A program made the position numbers and the translations under genes. From Dastarcus helophoroides (Eukaryota; Arthropoda; Insecta; Coleoptera; Bothrideridae), in the NCBI GenBank assembly GCA_028583605.1, contig CM053326.1, positions 6,766,587-6,830,586 on the forward strand: DNA of 64,000 nucleotides, written 5' to 3'. Below, piece by piece: positions 11,085-22,174 of this stretch (positions are counted from its first letter, which is position 1; each line of letters starts with the position of its first letter). The notes under the pieces are model-generated. The model saw only the letters and a list, made by a program, of their open reading frames with translations. It ran no database searches and was not told where the DNA came from.

Positions 11085-12429
11085 ATTAAATTGTTCATTT
11101 TGCCCCAGGACCAAATAATGCCGCGGAAATAAACGTCGATCTAACAAAACAAACACGAATAAGCATTCCGACGGACCACTGATTCCAATATCAAAATTCA
11201 TTAGCCTTTCCCAAACAATTATTCTATTGATTCCTTTTTTTTACTGGTGCTTATTATACAATTACGGTAACTACTGTACCGTGCCATGACAAACCTTTTT
11301 ATCATTATAATTAAATTACCTATAAGCTTCTCAGAATATAGAAGCTCCGCTTTATTTTGTGTAGGGGAATTTTCAGAATTGGGTTGGATTAAACCCGTTG
11401 GTACGGTGTAATCTTCCTTGTAATTGTTGCTTGTAGGTGAGCAGTTCACCATACACGTTGACCACTAGATTGTTGGCTTGAGAAACGCTGGCATAGCATC
11501 TGTCAGTCTGTCTGGGGAATGAGCCATCTTATCTCTTATCGATCACTTGGGTGTCATATTTACACGGTGCGGTTGCAGAATCTTCCGTGTGATTTTTAGG
11601 TATTTTTCCCTAAAGAGATTTACTGCAAATCACCCTTGGACCATTTGCAGCTCTCATATTTCGTGGATGGTACAGTATCAGCACATAAGTTTCAGATGGT
11701 TCCAATATTTTGGGATAGGACGTGAAGTGCCCCCAAGCAAGCGGCCGAGCCGATCAACAGACTAGGCTCTTAACGAATTTTTAAGAGATTGTTCACAGAT
11801 TCTTACCGAATTCTTAACGGGTTCTTAACGAACTCTCAGCCTAATTTTAATCTACTTTTAATCTGTCCATTTTCAAGAAGTGTTCCCTAAGGCGTATTCG
11901 CTAATCTGTGGGAGAGAACCCCACAAAGTGTGGCCCTCGAGGACACTCAGGAGCCCCTTCATCGGGATTGGCTTCGTCATTGTGGTACTGTACGAGCATA
12001 TCTGGTGAGGAACATCCCGTCCACATCTTCCCAGCATTCTTCGTGATACCTTTCACATAAGTACCCCATTTAATTATTTAATCTGAATTTTCAATTATAT
12101 CAACCATTCGTCAGCTTTTCTCTAAAACCGTATATATTTCTATTAGGATAGGTCGATTGAACTGTAGTGAAAATGAAAAATAGGTTAGGTTAAGTACAAG
12201 TAGTAATTAAAAAGAAGATGGAGGATGGTAAGAAGTAGTTGTAGATGTTTTGTAAAAGTTTGATATTTATGCATTTTTAGTTTTGTCTAACAGCCTGTTA
12301 TTAATATGTTAATAAACAGTATACATTAATTTGGTGTTTGTGTGGTACAGAAGGGAAGAACCTTAACAAGTTCAATGTGTTTGTGATTACCTCGTTATAA
12401 ACTGTTTTAATATTATATTCAATATTTAC
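11085..12429. other. No gene recognised; CTTAACGA-rich patch
   Basis: From 11768 to 11845 the words TCTTAACGAATT, TCTTACCGAATTC, TTCTTAACGGG and TTCTTAACGAAC follow one another, an irregular short tandem array. The G+C-richer part at 11.5-12.0 kb could be a relic of a mobile element, but no motif identifies it. Confidence 0.4.
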
Positions 12430-13075
12430 CTGCGACTCTTGATTGGGCAGGTCTCTTTTGCATATCTCTGGTTATTGATAATTTCCTTTGGTACTCTGGG
12501 AATCTCTGTATCCGGATTTTTTGTTAAATCTGTTAACCGTTTATAAAGGTTTAATTTCCCTTGACGTTTATTTGTCATAGACAATCTGTTTCCTTTATCT
12601 ATAGAGATAGATCTTAAATATTTAGCCGTTTTTCCTTCTTTTTGGCTGACAGAGGTCCAGACTTTTTGTTTTGCTCTGGTGAGCCATCAGAGGTCTGATT
12701 TTCAGTTAGGTTTAAGTATTTCAATTTTCATGAAGGGGGAGGATTACTCTTGGAATTGGATGCTCGGTCTTGAATTTGATTCCTGGGAGTCTGTAATGGC
12801 TCGCCTTTGTGGGGTTGTTCTGTGGAGTTCATACGGCAAGGGGGGCAGCGGCGAGTAAAATACCATCTCTCCCAACTCTGAAAATCACTAAGCCATCTAT
12901 TGAGTGATCCGTCCAACTTTGATTTGAATCTCTTCTGGTGATTTTTCTATAATTTCACTAGGTAAATTGCGTATTACAAACTCGCCTGGCGCCCCTCTAA
13001 GGAATTCTTTTAGCCGTCGTAATGCGCAGTTACTGATTTTCAGCCATCTTAAGCAAAGTTTCTACTTAGAATAAT
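12430..13075 (-). pseudogene. Possible decayed coding stretch, family unknown
   Basis: On the minus strand, pieces of frame that look protein-like follow one another with stops and shifts between them: RRLKEFLRGAPGEFVIRNLP then SEIIEKSPEEIQIKVGR (about 13020-12910), SDFQSWERWYFTRRCPPCR (about 12890-12830), and GKTAKYLRSISIDKGNRLS then NPDTEIPRVPKEIINNQRYA (about 12640-12460). The regular mix of charged and hydrophobic residues suggests an old ORF, perhaps the structural protein of a retroelement. I recognise no motif and the assignment is weak. Confidence 0.3.
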
Positions 13076-14376
13076 GTTCACTCGCCGAGTTCCGGAAGAA
13101 GCTTTTCCCCTTATATTACCACATTGACCCAAAACTAGAGTCCTCATAGGGGTGTACGATTCCGAACCGAGATAAATAAGGCTCACGTTTTCCCCGGCTA
13201 GCCTACGATCGTAAAGAAAATTATTTCACGCACAAATAGTGGCACTTGGAAGGATTTTGTTTTATAAATTTTCAAACACTTAGCCACCAAATCCATTACT
13301 GGGAAATTTTACCGTAATACAATGTCGATGAAGAACTGACAAATCTCAACTGGGCAAGGAAGCCAAAGAATTGACTAAATCTTCACTAACCAAGCTTTAG
13401 AAGATGCCCAATAAATAAAGCTTTACATGTTAACTAATTAAGTGTGTTTTACAAAATAATTGTAAAAGTGGAAATTCTAGTTTAGGAATTTATTTTTTAC
13501 CATTTACAACAAAAATTCTAATAAACTTCATTCCTTGAAAATGCATTTTTGTAAAGTGGAAACTTCTTTGTTAAGCGACTTTTAATAAGGGGGTAAACTT
13601 ATGGACTTACGGCTTAGCGTAATCAACTAAGCTATACTATCTGTTAATAAATTCAACTTTAACTTATCTTAAATATATCGATGCGCCTTCTTTAAATTTA
13701 ATTGACTACTGTGCATTGTTTAAATTAGGTTTTAGTTTGGTTATTATTTTAATTGAGGACATGATGTTCATTTCGCAAGAGAAAAAAGTTTGAACAAGAC
13801 GTTGCAGGAGAAGTGCTCAATCATTTGTGTGCGATATGGACAACCTCCTCGAGTTGTACAGTGGATATTTTCTACGGCTATAATCCACTAAAAACAAAAA
13901 TAAGGTTTGAAAAATAAAAAATAAATAAATAATAAGTAGCAGCATTTCAAAACAAATTGTCAAAATGTGTAATGTGTCAATGACCTCGTCATAAATTTAT
14001 TGTAACAAAATTTTATGTTGGTATAAAAATAAAATGTTAAATGTCTGCACTTCAGAGATAATATACGTACATATTAACGACAGTATTAATCTATTTCGTT
14101 AGAAATAAAGATTAGATTTGTTTCCACATGACTGCAAGCATCAAAACCACAAATATACAAAATATAACAATTTGCCAGCATTTGTTTTCAAATATTTCCA
14201 AAAATCTGACTTGCTTATTAATGTGGATTTGGAATATACTACACTGTTATTTAGTAGTTTAAAGTTTTGACTTCTTTCGGCAAACTCATGACCATTTTTT
14301 TTGTGAACAGTTGCTTAGCCCGTGCCCCAGGTGGTTTTTCAAATTCTGTCACATTATTATTTTTTTTGTGGAACGG
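13076..14376. other. No gene recognised
   Basis: AT-rich sequence with no supported frame, repeat or RNA feature. Confidence 0.5.
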
Positions 14377-14600
14377 ACTGGTCATTGGTTATCTTCAAAA
14401 ATTAAAATACAGAACTTGTTCCCTGAAACCGAGAAAGATAAAGAAACACAACAAAGGTTGCTCTAACGCGTTTCGACAGCCAAGCTGTCATCTTTAGAGA
14501 GAAACTGAAACTCTTTCTGTCTGAAGATGACAGCTTGGCTGTCGAAACGCGTTAGAGCAACCTTTGTTGTGTTTTTTAATCGTTCTTGGTTTTCTTAATA
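14377..14600. mobile_element. Penelope-type terminal-repeat pair without a body
   Basis: An inverted pair: TTGCTCTAACGCGTTTCGAC and the following words (14457-14502), then after about 20 bases the complement (14515-14585). The outer part GGTTATCTTCAAAAATTAAA matches the outer end of the right arm at 6.6 kb. No coding sequence lies between the arms. It is either a solo remnant or a very short non-autonomous copy. Confidence 0.7.
14515..14560 (+). ncRNA. Hammerhead-ribozyme-like sequence in the Penelope-type arm
   Basis: The core words of a type with short stem III appear in the right order: CTGAAGA (14521-14527, fits CUGANGA), one extra T, a hairpin GACAGC-TTG-GCTGTC (14529-14543), GAAA (14544-14547), then CGCGTT, which could form a two-pair stem III with cleavage after 14553. 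Hammerhead motifs are established in Penelope-like elements. Against it: the extra base before stem II, and a weak stem I (one mismatch in the first four pairs). It may be a decayed or only partly active version. Confidence 0.4.
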
Positions 14601-14655
14601 TTTCCAGTTTAAATATAAAATATTATAAGTAGCTGAGTATGGTGTACCTAAGTAT

Positions 14656-15030
14656 TGTAACGCAATGTAAATAGATGTAATAGAATTTAGAATAGAATTG
14701 TATAATTTAGTAAATAAAAAAAAAGTTTCTAGAATGTTCTGATAAGGGGAAAGCGGCCGCGATAACGAAACAAACGGCAGATAAGCGTTCCAGAAATTTC
14801 GGCAAACGATAAGCCTTATCTGCCGAAAATTCTGGAAGCCGGGGGCCAAAACTATAAAAAGGCGGTCAGCTTTCCCTCGAGTCAGTCAATTAGAGTCGGT
14901 GTAATTAGTGGGTTAGTAGAAGTCAATAATAAGTGAGTTAATTGTCAATTATGGTGATCCAAGTTGAGTTCAGTAATAAAGTGGATCTTATTCGATAAGT
15001 GTAATCAATCGAACCGATAAGCCCGTAACA
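14656..15030 (+). mobile_element. Solo LTR, copy 1
   Basis: It begins TGTAACG and ends CCCGTAACA, the TG...CA ends of an LTR, with GTAT repeated on both sides (14652-14655 and 15031-15034), a 4-bp target duplication. A TATA box (CTATAAAAAGG) lies at 14852-14862, in the part where LTRs carry their promoter. Three relatives in this window share GCGGCCGCGATAA, GCAGATAAGCGTTCC and the end words. No internal retrotransposon sequence follows, so it is a solo LTR left by recombination between the two LTRs. A Ty3/Gypsy-type source fits the 4-bp duplication but is not proven. Confidence 0.8.
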
Positions 15031-16626
15031 GTATTTACTAATTTATGTATGAATTCTTTTAAGGTTCAAATTTTCTAGAATGTACCACTTGTAGGAACAA
15101 TAGGGGAGATTTGCCTGCTTGTTAAGTGAAATGTCTCATACAGAGATGTTCACTCCAGACTTCTCTATAAATCGAATACTCGGGAGTAAATAAATATGGG
15201 ACCCTTCAATAGATTTAGAATTATTGTGAATTGTAAAAACTGTTAAACTCTACAGTATGTTACTTATTGAACCAACATTTTCACATAAAAATGTTTACTT
15301 TAATTTAGAAGCTTCACTTTGTTAACAAAATCTGTAATTGAAACTCGAAGTCATATTTTTGAAATTCGATTTGAAATCCGACACCTTAACTTTGATTAAA
15401 TTTAAAGCTCGAAAATTCGAGAAAATTTGGATCATAAATTTCAATATTTTTCTTAAATTTTTTTCTCAAAAGTATTGATATTACTCCTAAGATTTCCACC
15501 TTTGACTTGAATCTAATATTGTGGATCTATTTTATTCAAATTTTACGATTAGACTTAAAATCAGGCGCTTTTATTAGAAATGAATTAAAGTTTGAATAAT
15601 TTTGTAAATGTCCAGTGTCTGTCGAAAATTTGACTTTTTTAAATCTTCATGTTCAAAGTTCAAAGCTTAAGGTAAAAAACGAAATTTCTATAAAAAAAAA
15701 AGTTATTTCATATTAAATTTATAAATTTAGAAAACTTAAGTTTTAATAAAATATTAGAAAATTAAAATAGGTAAAATAATTCACCATCTTATCAAATAAC
15801 TTAAGGAATGAAATTTCCTTGAATTTCGTTTATATAGATAAAAGTACTTTGTATCAAATTTTACCATCAAAGCGTAAAATATTGATGAAAATTTATTCAA
15901 TGAAAAAGTCTGCAAAAATAAAAATAGTATATTAGAGCTTAGGAAATTCTGAAATAAATCCTCAAATGTTAGGGAAGCACTTACTCGTTCTTATGTTTAA
16001 ATCCTACTGCAATGTGGGCGGTAAATCATGACGACAGGATTAGATTTTGCACACATGTAAAAAAAGAAATCGTAAAATTCTTACATAAAATGGAGGAGAT
16101 TACTAGGATTTACAAGTGACTTTTAATAGTGGAGATGTGTCTCCTTAGGCTTATGGTTATGACCCGTCAATCTATTTGCTTTATGAGATGTACCTTCTAC
16201 GATATTAATCACTTTGAAAATATGTTTCGCTGCTAAAAATACATCAAGCACATCCTCCTGTTGCAGCAGATTGATATTGTTGTGCCCGAGGTTATTAATG
16301 CCACTTATAATATTAACGCCCTAAAATACCTATAAATTATAAAGTAAGAATTCTTGATGCATTTTCTAAGGCTGCTTGAAGAGGGCTTTGCTTATATGAC
16401 CGAAGTCATTACATTTTTCGTTTTTCGAAAGCTGCTGCTTTATTATTGCTTACAATGAGCTGAGAGTATCCTTGTACCTCTATTAGTCAATTTATTTAGA
16501 CAGGATTAGGGACACCAAGATTCGGATCGGGTCCCGGGTTTTTTTTAACATCTTAGGTCCTCTCCAACAAAATATCTACAAACTTACAGGTGCGGGTCCC
16601 TAAAATCTCACGTGTCTGTAAAATAG
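15031..16626. other. No gene recognised; degenerate TTCGA-rich part
   Basis: Between 15.34 and 15.78 kb AATTCGA, AAATTTGG and TTTCAATATT-type words recur as in the larger degenerate blocks. The remainder holds nothing I can name. Confidence 0.5.
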
Positions 16627-16967
16627 TGTTGCGGGTTATCGGTTCGAATTAATTACCACGTGTGAATTATACCACTGTATTCCCAAACCAAACTCGGAAC
16701 ACTACAACTGAAACTAACACCGTTTAATTAACTTCTAACTACTAACTCACTAACTATATTAACTAACTGACTCGAGGGAAAAGGCGACCTCCTTATATAG
16801 TCCTCGCTTTCGAGTTCTAGAAGTTTTCGGAAGATAAGGTTTATCGTTGCCGAAATTTTTGGAACGCTTATCTGCCGTTTGCTTCATTATCGCGGCCACT
16901 TTACCTTATTAGATCTTTCTAGAAAATTTTGTTACGTACTAAATTCTATAATTTATATTTCTTTACA
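16627..16967 (-). mobile_element. Solo LTR, copy 2 (minus orientation)
   Basis: Reverse-complement relative of the LTR at 14656-15030: TGTTGCGGGTTATCGGTTCG at the left and CTTTACA at the right. The TATA region reads CCTTATATAG on the plus strand near 16790. The flanks are ATAG and ATAC, which may be a damaged 4-bp duplication. No internal region is present. It is not paired with copy 1, because the two are in opposite orientation. Confidence 0.75.
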
Positions 16968-17255
16968 ATACTGTTTTCATGTCGACGACTTTCCCTCCCA
17001 ATTTTGAATTTTAATTTTAAACTAAGAGAACTTGCAGTTTTATTATTATTATTACGTCTTTATTTGTATATATGGCTAGTTCTTATAGTCAAGGAATTTT
17101 GGTGCGCTCAAATCACAGCTCCTTAGTTTTTAAATATTTCTGATTTATTTTAAATGTGGAATGAGGAACTAATTGGCTTCTATATAGGCACTGAAATTCA
17201 GCTAGGTTCGAAAATATCTTTTTGGAGAAAAATGCCTAAACATGAGCGAAATTGT

Positions 17256-19300
17256 CACTTTCCTGTGGGGCGATTTTACAAAACGCAAGTTTTCTACTGA
17301 CACAATACGTAAAGTAAGTACATAAATCAAAGAGATTATATCTAATCAATAAAACTTTGCTAAAACGTAGAAAGAATTTGCGTATCTCCCTAATTTTAGT
17401 CGATTTTTCGTCATAGAATAGGGGCGAAACGAATTGTGTATCACATTCCTGTCAGCTGAAAACATGTGAAGAATACCAATAAATTGAATATTGAGCCATG
17501 TTGCCAGATTTCCGAGACAAAGTACGTAGTAAAATAAAGTCACTGTCGCTTAAAGTTCCACCTAACAGCCAATCAGACAGGCCCCACGAAGATCTCGTCG
17601 ATCGCAGACGCGTTCGACTCAGAGAACTTCTCACTTGTATAGTATGTATTTACGTAATGGATTTCTTAAACATTGTTTATTGTTTTGATTCATGTACCTA
17701 GTGTAAATATACCATAAAGCATTAACATGTCATTCAAATACAGCGTTTTTGTGTTTTTTTATGAAAAACCTCAAAATTATCACTTTCCTGTCTATCACTT
17801 GTCTGGATCGATTTAGACAGGAAAGTGATAACATTACAGGAAAGTGATAAACATTCACTTAGATTCCTAATTTCCTCTTAATATTGTATGTACTATTAAC
17901 CCGTTGGGGCTCTTTCCACAGAATCAAAAATGCTCGCACAAAAGCGAGAAAATGAAAGAAAACGTTATGAACGAATTAAAAATGATCCAGACAAGTTGGC
18001 TACTTTAAAAGAAAAGAAAAAAACAGTATTATTTAAAGGCAAGAACTACAGAAAAAATAAGAACAATATGTGAAATGACCGATCGTGAAAAAAGGCAGTG
18101 CAGGAAGTCGTGGCAGGCAAGATCTAGTAAAAATTATTAAAAAAAATGTGCTGCTAAAAAGAGTGCTACAGATTTTATAAGAGCGAACACTCCATCAAGC
18201 TTAAGTAGTGAAGATTTTATTTGTGAACCATCGTCATCCCAGATTCTGCTTTTACCACTGCAAGAACCATCTTTCAGTCAGTCGTCTAGACAAAAGTCAG
18301 TTATACAAAGACGTAAAAGAAATAACGAAATAAAAGAGAAGGTTGACAAAATTAAAAAACTGCAAGTGAACTGAACAAATACCGGAAGAAAGTCAGCAAA
18401 TTGCGTAAGAAGAAAAATAATCTTAAGAAACTACTAACTTTAAACTCAAAAATGTCTCAAATGGCTGATGATCCAACAACTCGAACTGAAGTAAGTGAAG
18501 TAAGTGAAAAAATCATAATTGGCCACAGCATACTCAATCCTCTGAACATGGATGATATTTTGAGCTGTACTAGTGACGTGACACTTAATATTTGATAATC
18601 CTGATGGTTTACTTAGCGATCCTGTTTTAAATAAAGACCCAAAAGATCTGTTTCTGAAAAATGAAAGAAGACTGAAACAGAAAAGAAAAGCAAATGACAA
18701 GTTTCACCAAGGAGAAGAGATAAAAAAATCCAATACTGCAAAGACCCATTCAAAAAAAAAAAAAGAAACCAAAGATAAACGTTAAAGAAAAAAATCAAAA
18801 AGAAAGACACGAAAGGGATTCTGATGATTGCTACTGTATTATCTGTGGATCCTTATACAAAGAAGACACAACAGGCCAAGATTGGATCCAATGCGTCATA
18901 TGTCATCAATAGCGCAAATTAACTGTATCAAAACGGATCTTGTATCGTTCACTTGTCCTGCCTGCTTATCGAAAAAAACTATGGAATGCAAACCTAAACT
19001 AATCTATTTAGTGAATGTTTGACTGATTATTATAAAAGTTTTATTGTGATATCCGATGCCATACTAATAACTAAGTACATACTTAAGATTCTTTAAAATT
19101 ACTACCTCCTCTACCTAAGTATACATATTCATAGAATACATTAAGTTTGTTGATTATATGATCTCTTTAAGATAATTTTAGCTACTTAGCCACAAAGACT
19201 TGTTTAAAAGAGACATATATTTTTCCTAATGCCTTAATGTTTAAATTTTGTACTTCATTATTTCTAAATAAAAAATAAATAAAAGAATCTCACTTTCCTG
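17256..19300 (+). mobile_element. Decayed DNA-transposon-like element with CACTTTCCTG repeats
   Basis: The 10-bp word CACTTTCCTG occurs at 17256-17265, 17781-17790 and 19291-19300, and its complement at 17818-17827 and 17837-17846. The middle ones form a hairpin with 17-bp arms (17777-17793 and 17815-17831). Between them lies the broken frame described at 17925-19020. The recurrence of one word at the borders and near the middle suggests terminal or subterminal transposase sites, possibly of two overlapping copies. The limits are my inference; no target duplication was found. Confidence 0.45.
17925..19020 (+). pseudogene. Lys/Arg-rich protein with C-terminal PHD-like finger (broken)
   Basis: Frames carry KRENERKRYERIKNDPDKL (about 17945-18000), then a basic, coiled-coil-like part (KYRKKVSKLRKKKNN and nearby, about 18375-18420). 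At the end is CYCIICGSLYKEDTTGQDWI (from about 18825), followed by QCVICHQ, a one-base shift, INCIKTDLVSFTCPACL. The Cys/His/Trp pattern (C-x2-C ... W-x2-C-x2-C ... C-x2-C) is that of a PHD-like zinc finger, a histone-tail reader found at the C-terminus of many insect transposon proteins. Several stops and shifts make it a pseudogene. I cannot identify a catalytic domain. Confidence 0.55.
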
Positions 19301-20009
19301 ATTATTTTTCCCTATTCTGGCAGTAAAATAACATTCACATCGTAATGTTTTCTAATGGTTTTCAGTCAATGTATAAATTATATATAATCAAGTATATACA
19401 GGTCACTTATCATGCATTTTTATACATATTTAAAGTTAATTTTCGTTTTACTGTGTCATATATTACTTACCTGTCTTTAAAAATTTTTAAAAGGCCTATA
19501 ATTTAATTATTTACCAATATTTTGTCTGACCCACAAAACTTTGGCTTATTTAGTTAAAAACCTTGACCTCTGGCCACTTTGCATACTAAATTTAGGAAAT
19601 AAAATTATGGGATTAAAAACGTCCCGTATTATTCCTTCATAATAAGAACTAGACAAATTTTTAATTTATTTTTTGATATTTTTACTTCTAATTATTATTT
19701 TTCCTTTTCAATTTTGATTTCTTCAGTTCCAGATATTCTGATCTTACATTTTTCAAAATTTCGATTTTGTTTTCCCAAATTTCGAGCTTACAGTTTCGGT
19801 TTTTGCATTTTTCATGATAAATTTATTTCGAGATTTCCTACCAAAGGCATAGAAAATTACCCTTTGCTGGAGGATTGTACGTAAACAAAAATATAACAAA
19901 CGCTGAAGTATTTTTTGACATAAATTCAAAATTGCTTTAATAACTTATTTTATTTATTATTATTATTATTGTTTTTAAGTTGTCTCGTTAAGTTAAGTTA
20001 AGTTAAGTT
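19301..20009. other. AT-rich, with (TAA)n and (TTAAG)n microsatellites
   Basis: No gene. TTATTATTATTATTATTG at about 19952-19971 is a TAA-type microsatellite on the minus strand, directly downstream of the Dong-like LINE. GTTAAGTTAAGTTAAGTTAA at 19987-20008 is a short TTAAG array. Between 19.68 and 19.83 kb AAATTTCGA-type words recur. Confidence 0.6.
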
Positions 20010-20039
20010 GACTCGTGGTCAGGTGTTTATAACAGACGA

Positions 20040-20562
20040 GAGGGAGTTCACCCTGTTTGTTTGCTGTTAAAAAACCATAAATGCCATGAAGTTTCTAACA
20101 ATGTTGCATCTCTGCAGTATGACTGCCTTCTGCATGAGTTTAATAAGACCAAGTGGGAGGCCAATAGTTTCTGTATAAGATCTGTGATAGACAGAGCAGA
20201 CTCTCTCCACTGATATTACAATCTGTATTATTTTAACATCTTTTAGTTTCCATAAAAGTTTCACCTCTATAGCTAGGTTTTGCTATTTAGTAATTTTCTC
20301 CTATTCTGTTTTGGTCAGATTATGGGTCAGTGGTACGCCCACATCAATTATATAAGAAGGAAGTCAGGTCTATTGAAGTCGATGCCTCAGGTGAATTTTT
20401 GTATTAAAGCGTTGGGTTTTTAATGAGCTTGTATTTAAGACCAATTTGGTTATGAATAATTTTCGCAACCTGATTATGCCGTCGTAGGTAGTCATTTTTG
20501 GATAGAGCTGCTCATCCTCCAGTCACATGTTTGATAGTCCCCCCTGGGATATTACATTTTCT
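20040..20562 (-). pseudogene. Dong/R4-like ORF, C-terminal part
   Basis: Continues the frame interrupted by the MITE: KCNIPGGTIKHVTGGSAALS, then KNDYLRRHNQVAKIIHNQIG and GLKYKLIKN. The first stretch is the end of a CxxC...H zinc finger (its first Cys pair is on the other side of the MITE). After about 20400 the frame is broken by several stops and shifts and ends with HGIYGFLTANRVNS near 20050. Confidence 0.7.
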
Positions 20563-20866
20563 CATATATGTAATACTTCTATATGGTGTGTTGTGTATAA
20601 TCGCCACTACAAAATGCGTTGGTCAAAAAGGTGAGATGAAAGTATATGTCGTACTTTTTGGAGGACGAGCATTCATTCATTTATAGCGGGAACAGATGAC
20701 AAGATGGGCGGGAACACTAATAAATGGATGACAACAAAGATAACTGACGAGAAGCGGGATTGGTTAATAAATTCTGTCCTCCAAAAAGACAAACATATAT
20801 ATCCATCGCGCCTTTTGAACACGATCGAAGGTACAAAACACGCCATATAGAAGTATTACATATGTG
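20563..20866. mobile_element. hAT-type MITE, copy 1, inserted in the Dong-like LINE
   Basis: About 304 bp with inverted ends (CATATATGTAATACTTCTAT on the left, complement with CACATATGTAATACTTC on the right). The perfect 8-bp duplication CATTTTCT flanks it at 20555-20562 and 20867-20874. Eight-base duplications and CA-starting ends are typical of hAT elements. No coding capacity. A relative lies at 50418-50723 in the opposite orientation. Confidence 0.9.
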
Positions 20867-22174
20867 CATTTTCTGCATCTGTCGGTTGTGGCCATTTTAA
20901 GAATATTTCTTTCGTAGTTCTTGGTTGTAATTACTTTATCTTGGATTGCCAAGATAGAACCCCCTGTTTCAGGATGTAGAAATTCTTTTTCTAGAAAAGA
21001 TACAGGTAATTGTTTATCCGTGGTATTAGATGTAAGATGAGAGCGGTATCTTCCGTGTATTGTTTTCTCTTTTCAATTAGTTATTCCATCTCTTAGGTTC
21101 TGGATGTGTTCTTGTACTGTGTAGAGCTTACTTAAGTTGAAAGAGGTGTATCCATTATCCGTCCGCACTATGGTTTGTATTCTGGAATCCCGATGGTTTT
21201 AAAAGTATTTTCATAATTGTGATTCTTATTCTCTAAACATTCCATGAATATTTATGAGTCCCCGCCTTCCTTCCAATCTTGGCCAATATAACCGCTCTAC
21301 ATTAGAATTAGGATGTAGGAAGCTGAATTTGGTTAACAACCTACTGGTCTATCTAATTCATCGAGATCAGTCTTGCTCGATTTGACGATGCCCAATGAAT
21401 ATATGAGCACTGGTACCGCCCACGAGTTTGTGGCTTCAAACATATGTTTGGAATTTAATTTGGTGTTGAATAACTTGGTAAGTCTTCGTCTATATTTGTT
21501 GGCAAGTGCAGTTTTGAGTTTATCGTGGCTTATATTGCTGTTTTGCTGTATACCAAGGTACTTGTAAGTTTCCCCTAGAGGTAATGGTTCGATGCTTAAT
21601 AAGCTTTTTTGGAACGGTATCATATTTTCCTTAACTATATGTACTGTGGCACATTTCTTTAGTCCAAAGCCCATCTTCATATCATCGCTGAATCTTTTTG
21701 TAGTGCTAATCTGAGTTTCTAGTTGACCTTTGGATCCAGCGTCATCCATACATGACAAATGGCTATCTTTTGTTGTTTCGTCTGTATTCTTCAATTTATA
21801 GCCTGCTCGTGTAGCGTTTAGAAGTGTTGATAGCGGGTTTAGTGCTAAGCAGAACCAAGTTGGGCTCAGAGAGTGGCCTTGAAAAATGCCTTTGTTTATT
21901 TGTACGTCTCCTACCTTGAACCCCTCGATTCTTAAAGAGGTTTTCCAAGTGGTTGTTAAATTCAGTAATAGATTTCTGACTTTTATATATTTCCAAGGTT
22001 TTTCCAGTTATGTGGTACTGAGTCGTAAGCTTTGAAATGGTCGATATAACATGCGTGTAGGTTACATTTCGAATTGTAAGCATGTTTCATAATAATAGCG
22101 TCTATTGTCAGCTGTTCCTTGGAGCCTCGAGATCGAATTGCGCATGTTATTGGATTGGCAGTGTTCATATATCA
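20867..22174 (-). pseudogene. Dong/R4-like ORF, reverse transcriptase part
   Basis: From 22168 down: NPITCAIRSRGSKEQLTIDA, IIMKHAYNSKCNLHACYIDH and FKAYDSVPHNW, which is the RT block with the first catalytic Asp (YIDHFKAYDSVP). After frame changes at 22000-21800 come SKGQLETQISTTKRFSDDMK, LKKCATVHIVK and LPLGETYKYLGIQQN, then VPVLIYSLGIVKSSKTDLDE (frame 21794-21333). The expected FADD box survives only as CMDDAGSK. It ends at TTDRCRKC, the first half of a zinc finger cut by the MITE. Confidence 0.75.

Noticed and set aside
14656..16967. One LTR retrotransposon with LTRs at 14.7 and 16.6 kb
   Set aside because: The two LTRs are in opposite orientation and no gag-pol sequence lies between them, so they are independent solo LTRs.
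17346..17701. Short overlapping frames on both strands near 17.4-17.7 kb
   Set aside because: No motif, overlapping in opposite directions, about 60 codons each, as expected by chance.
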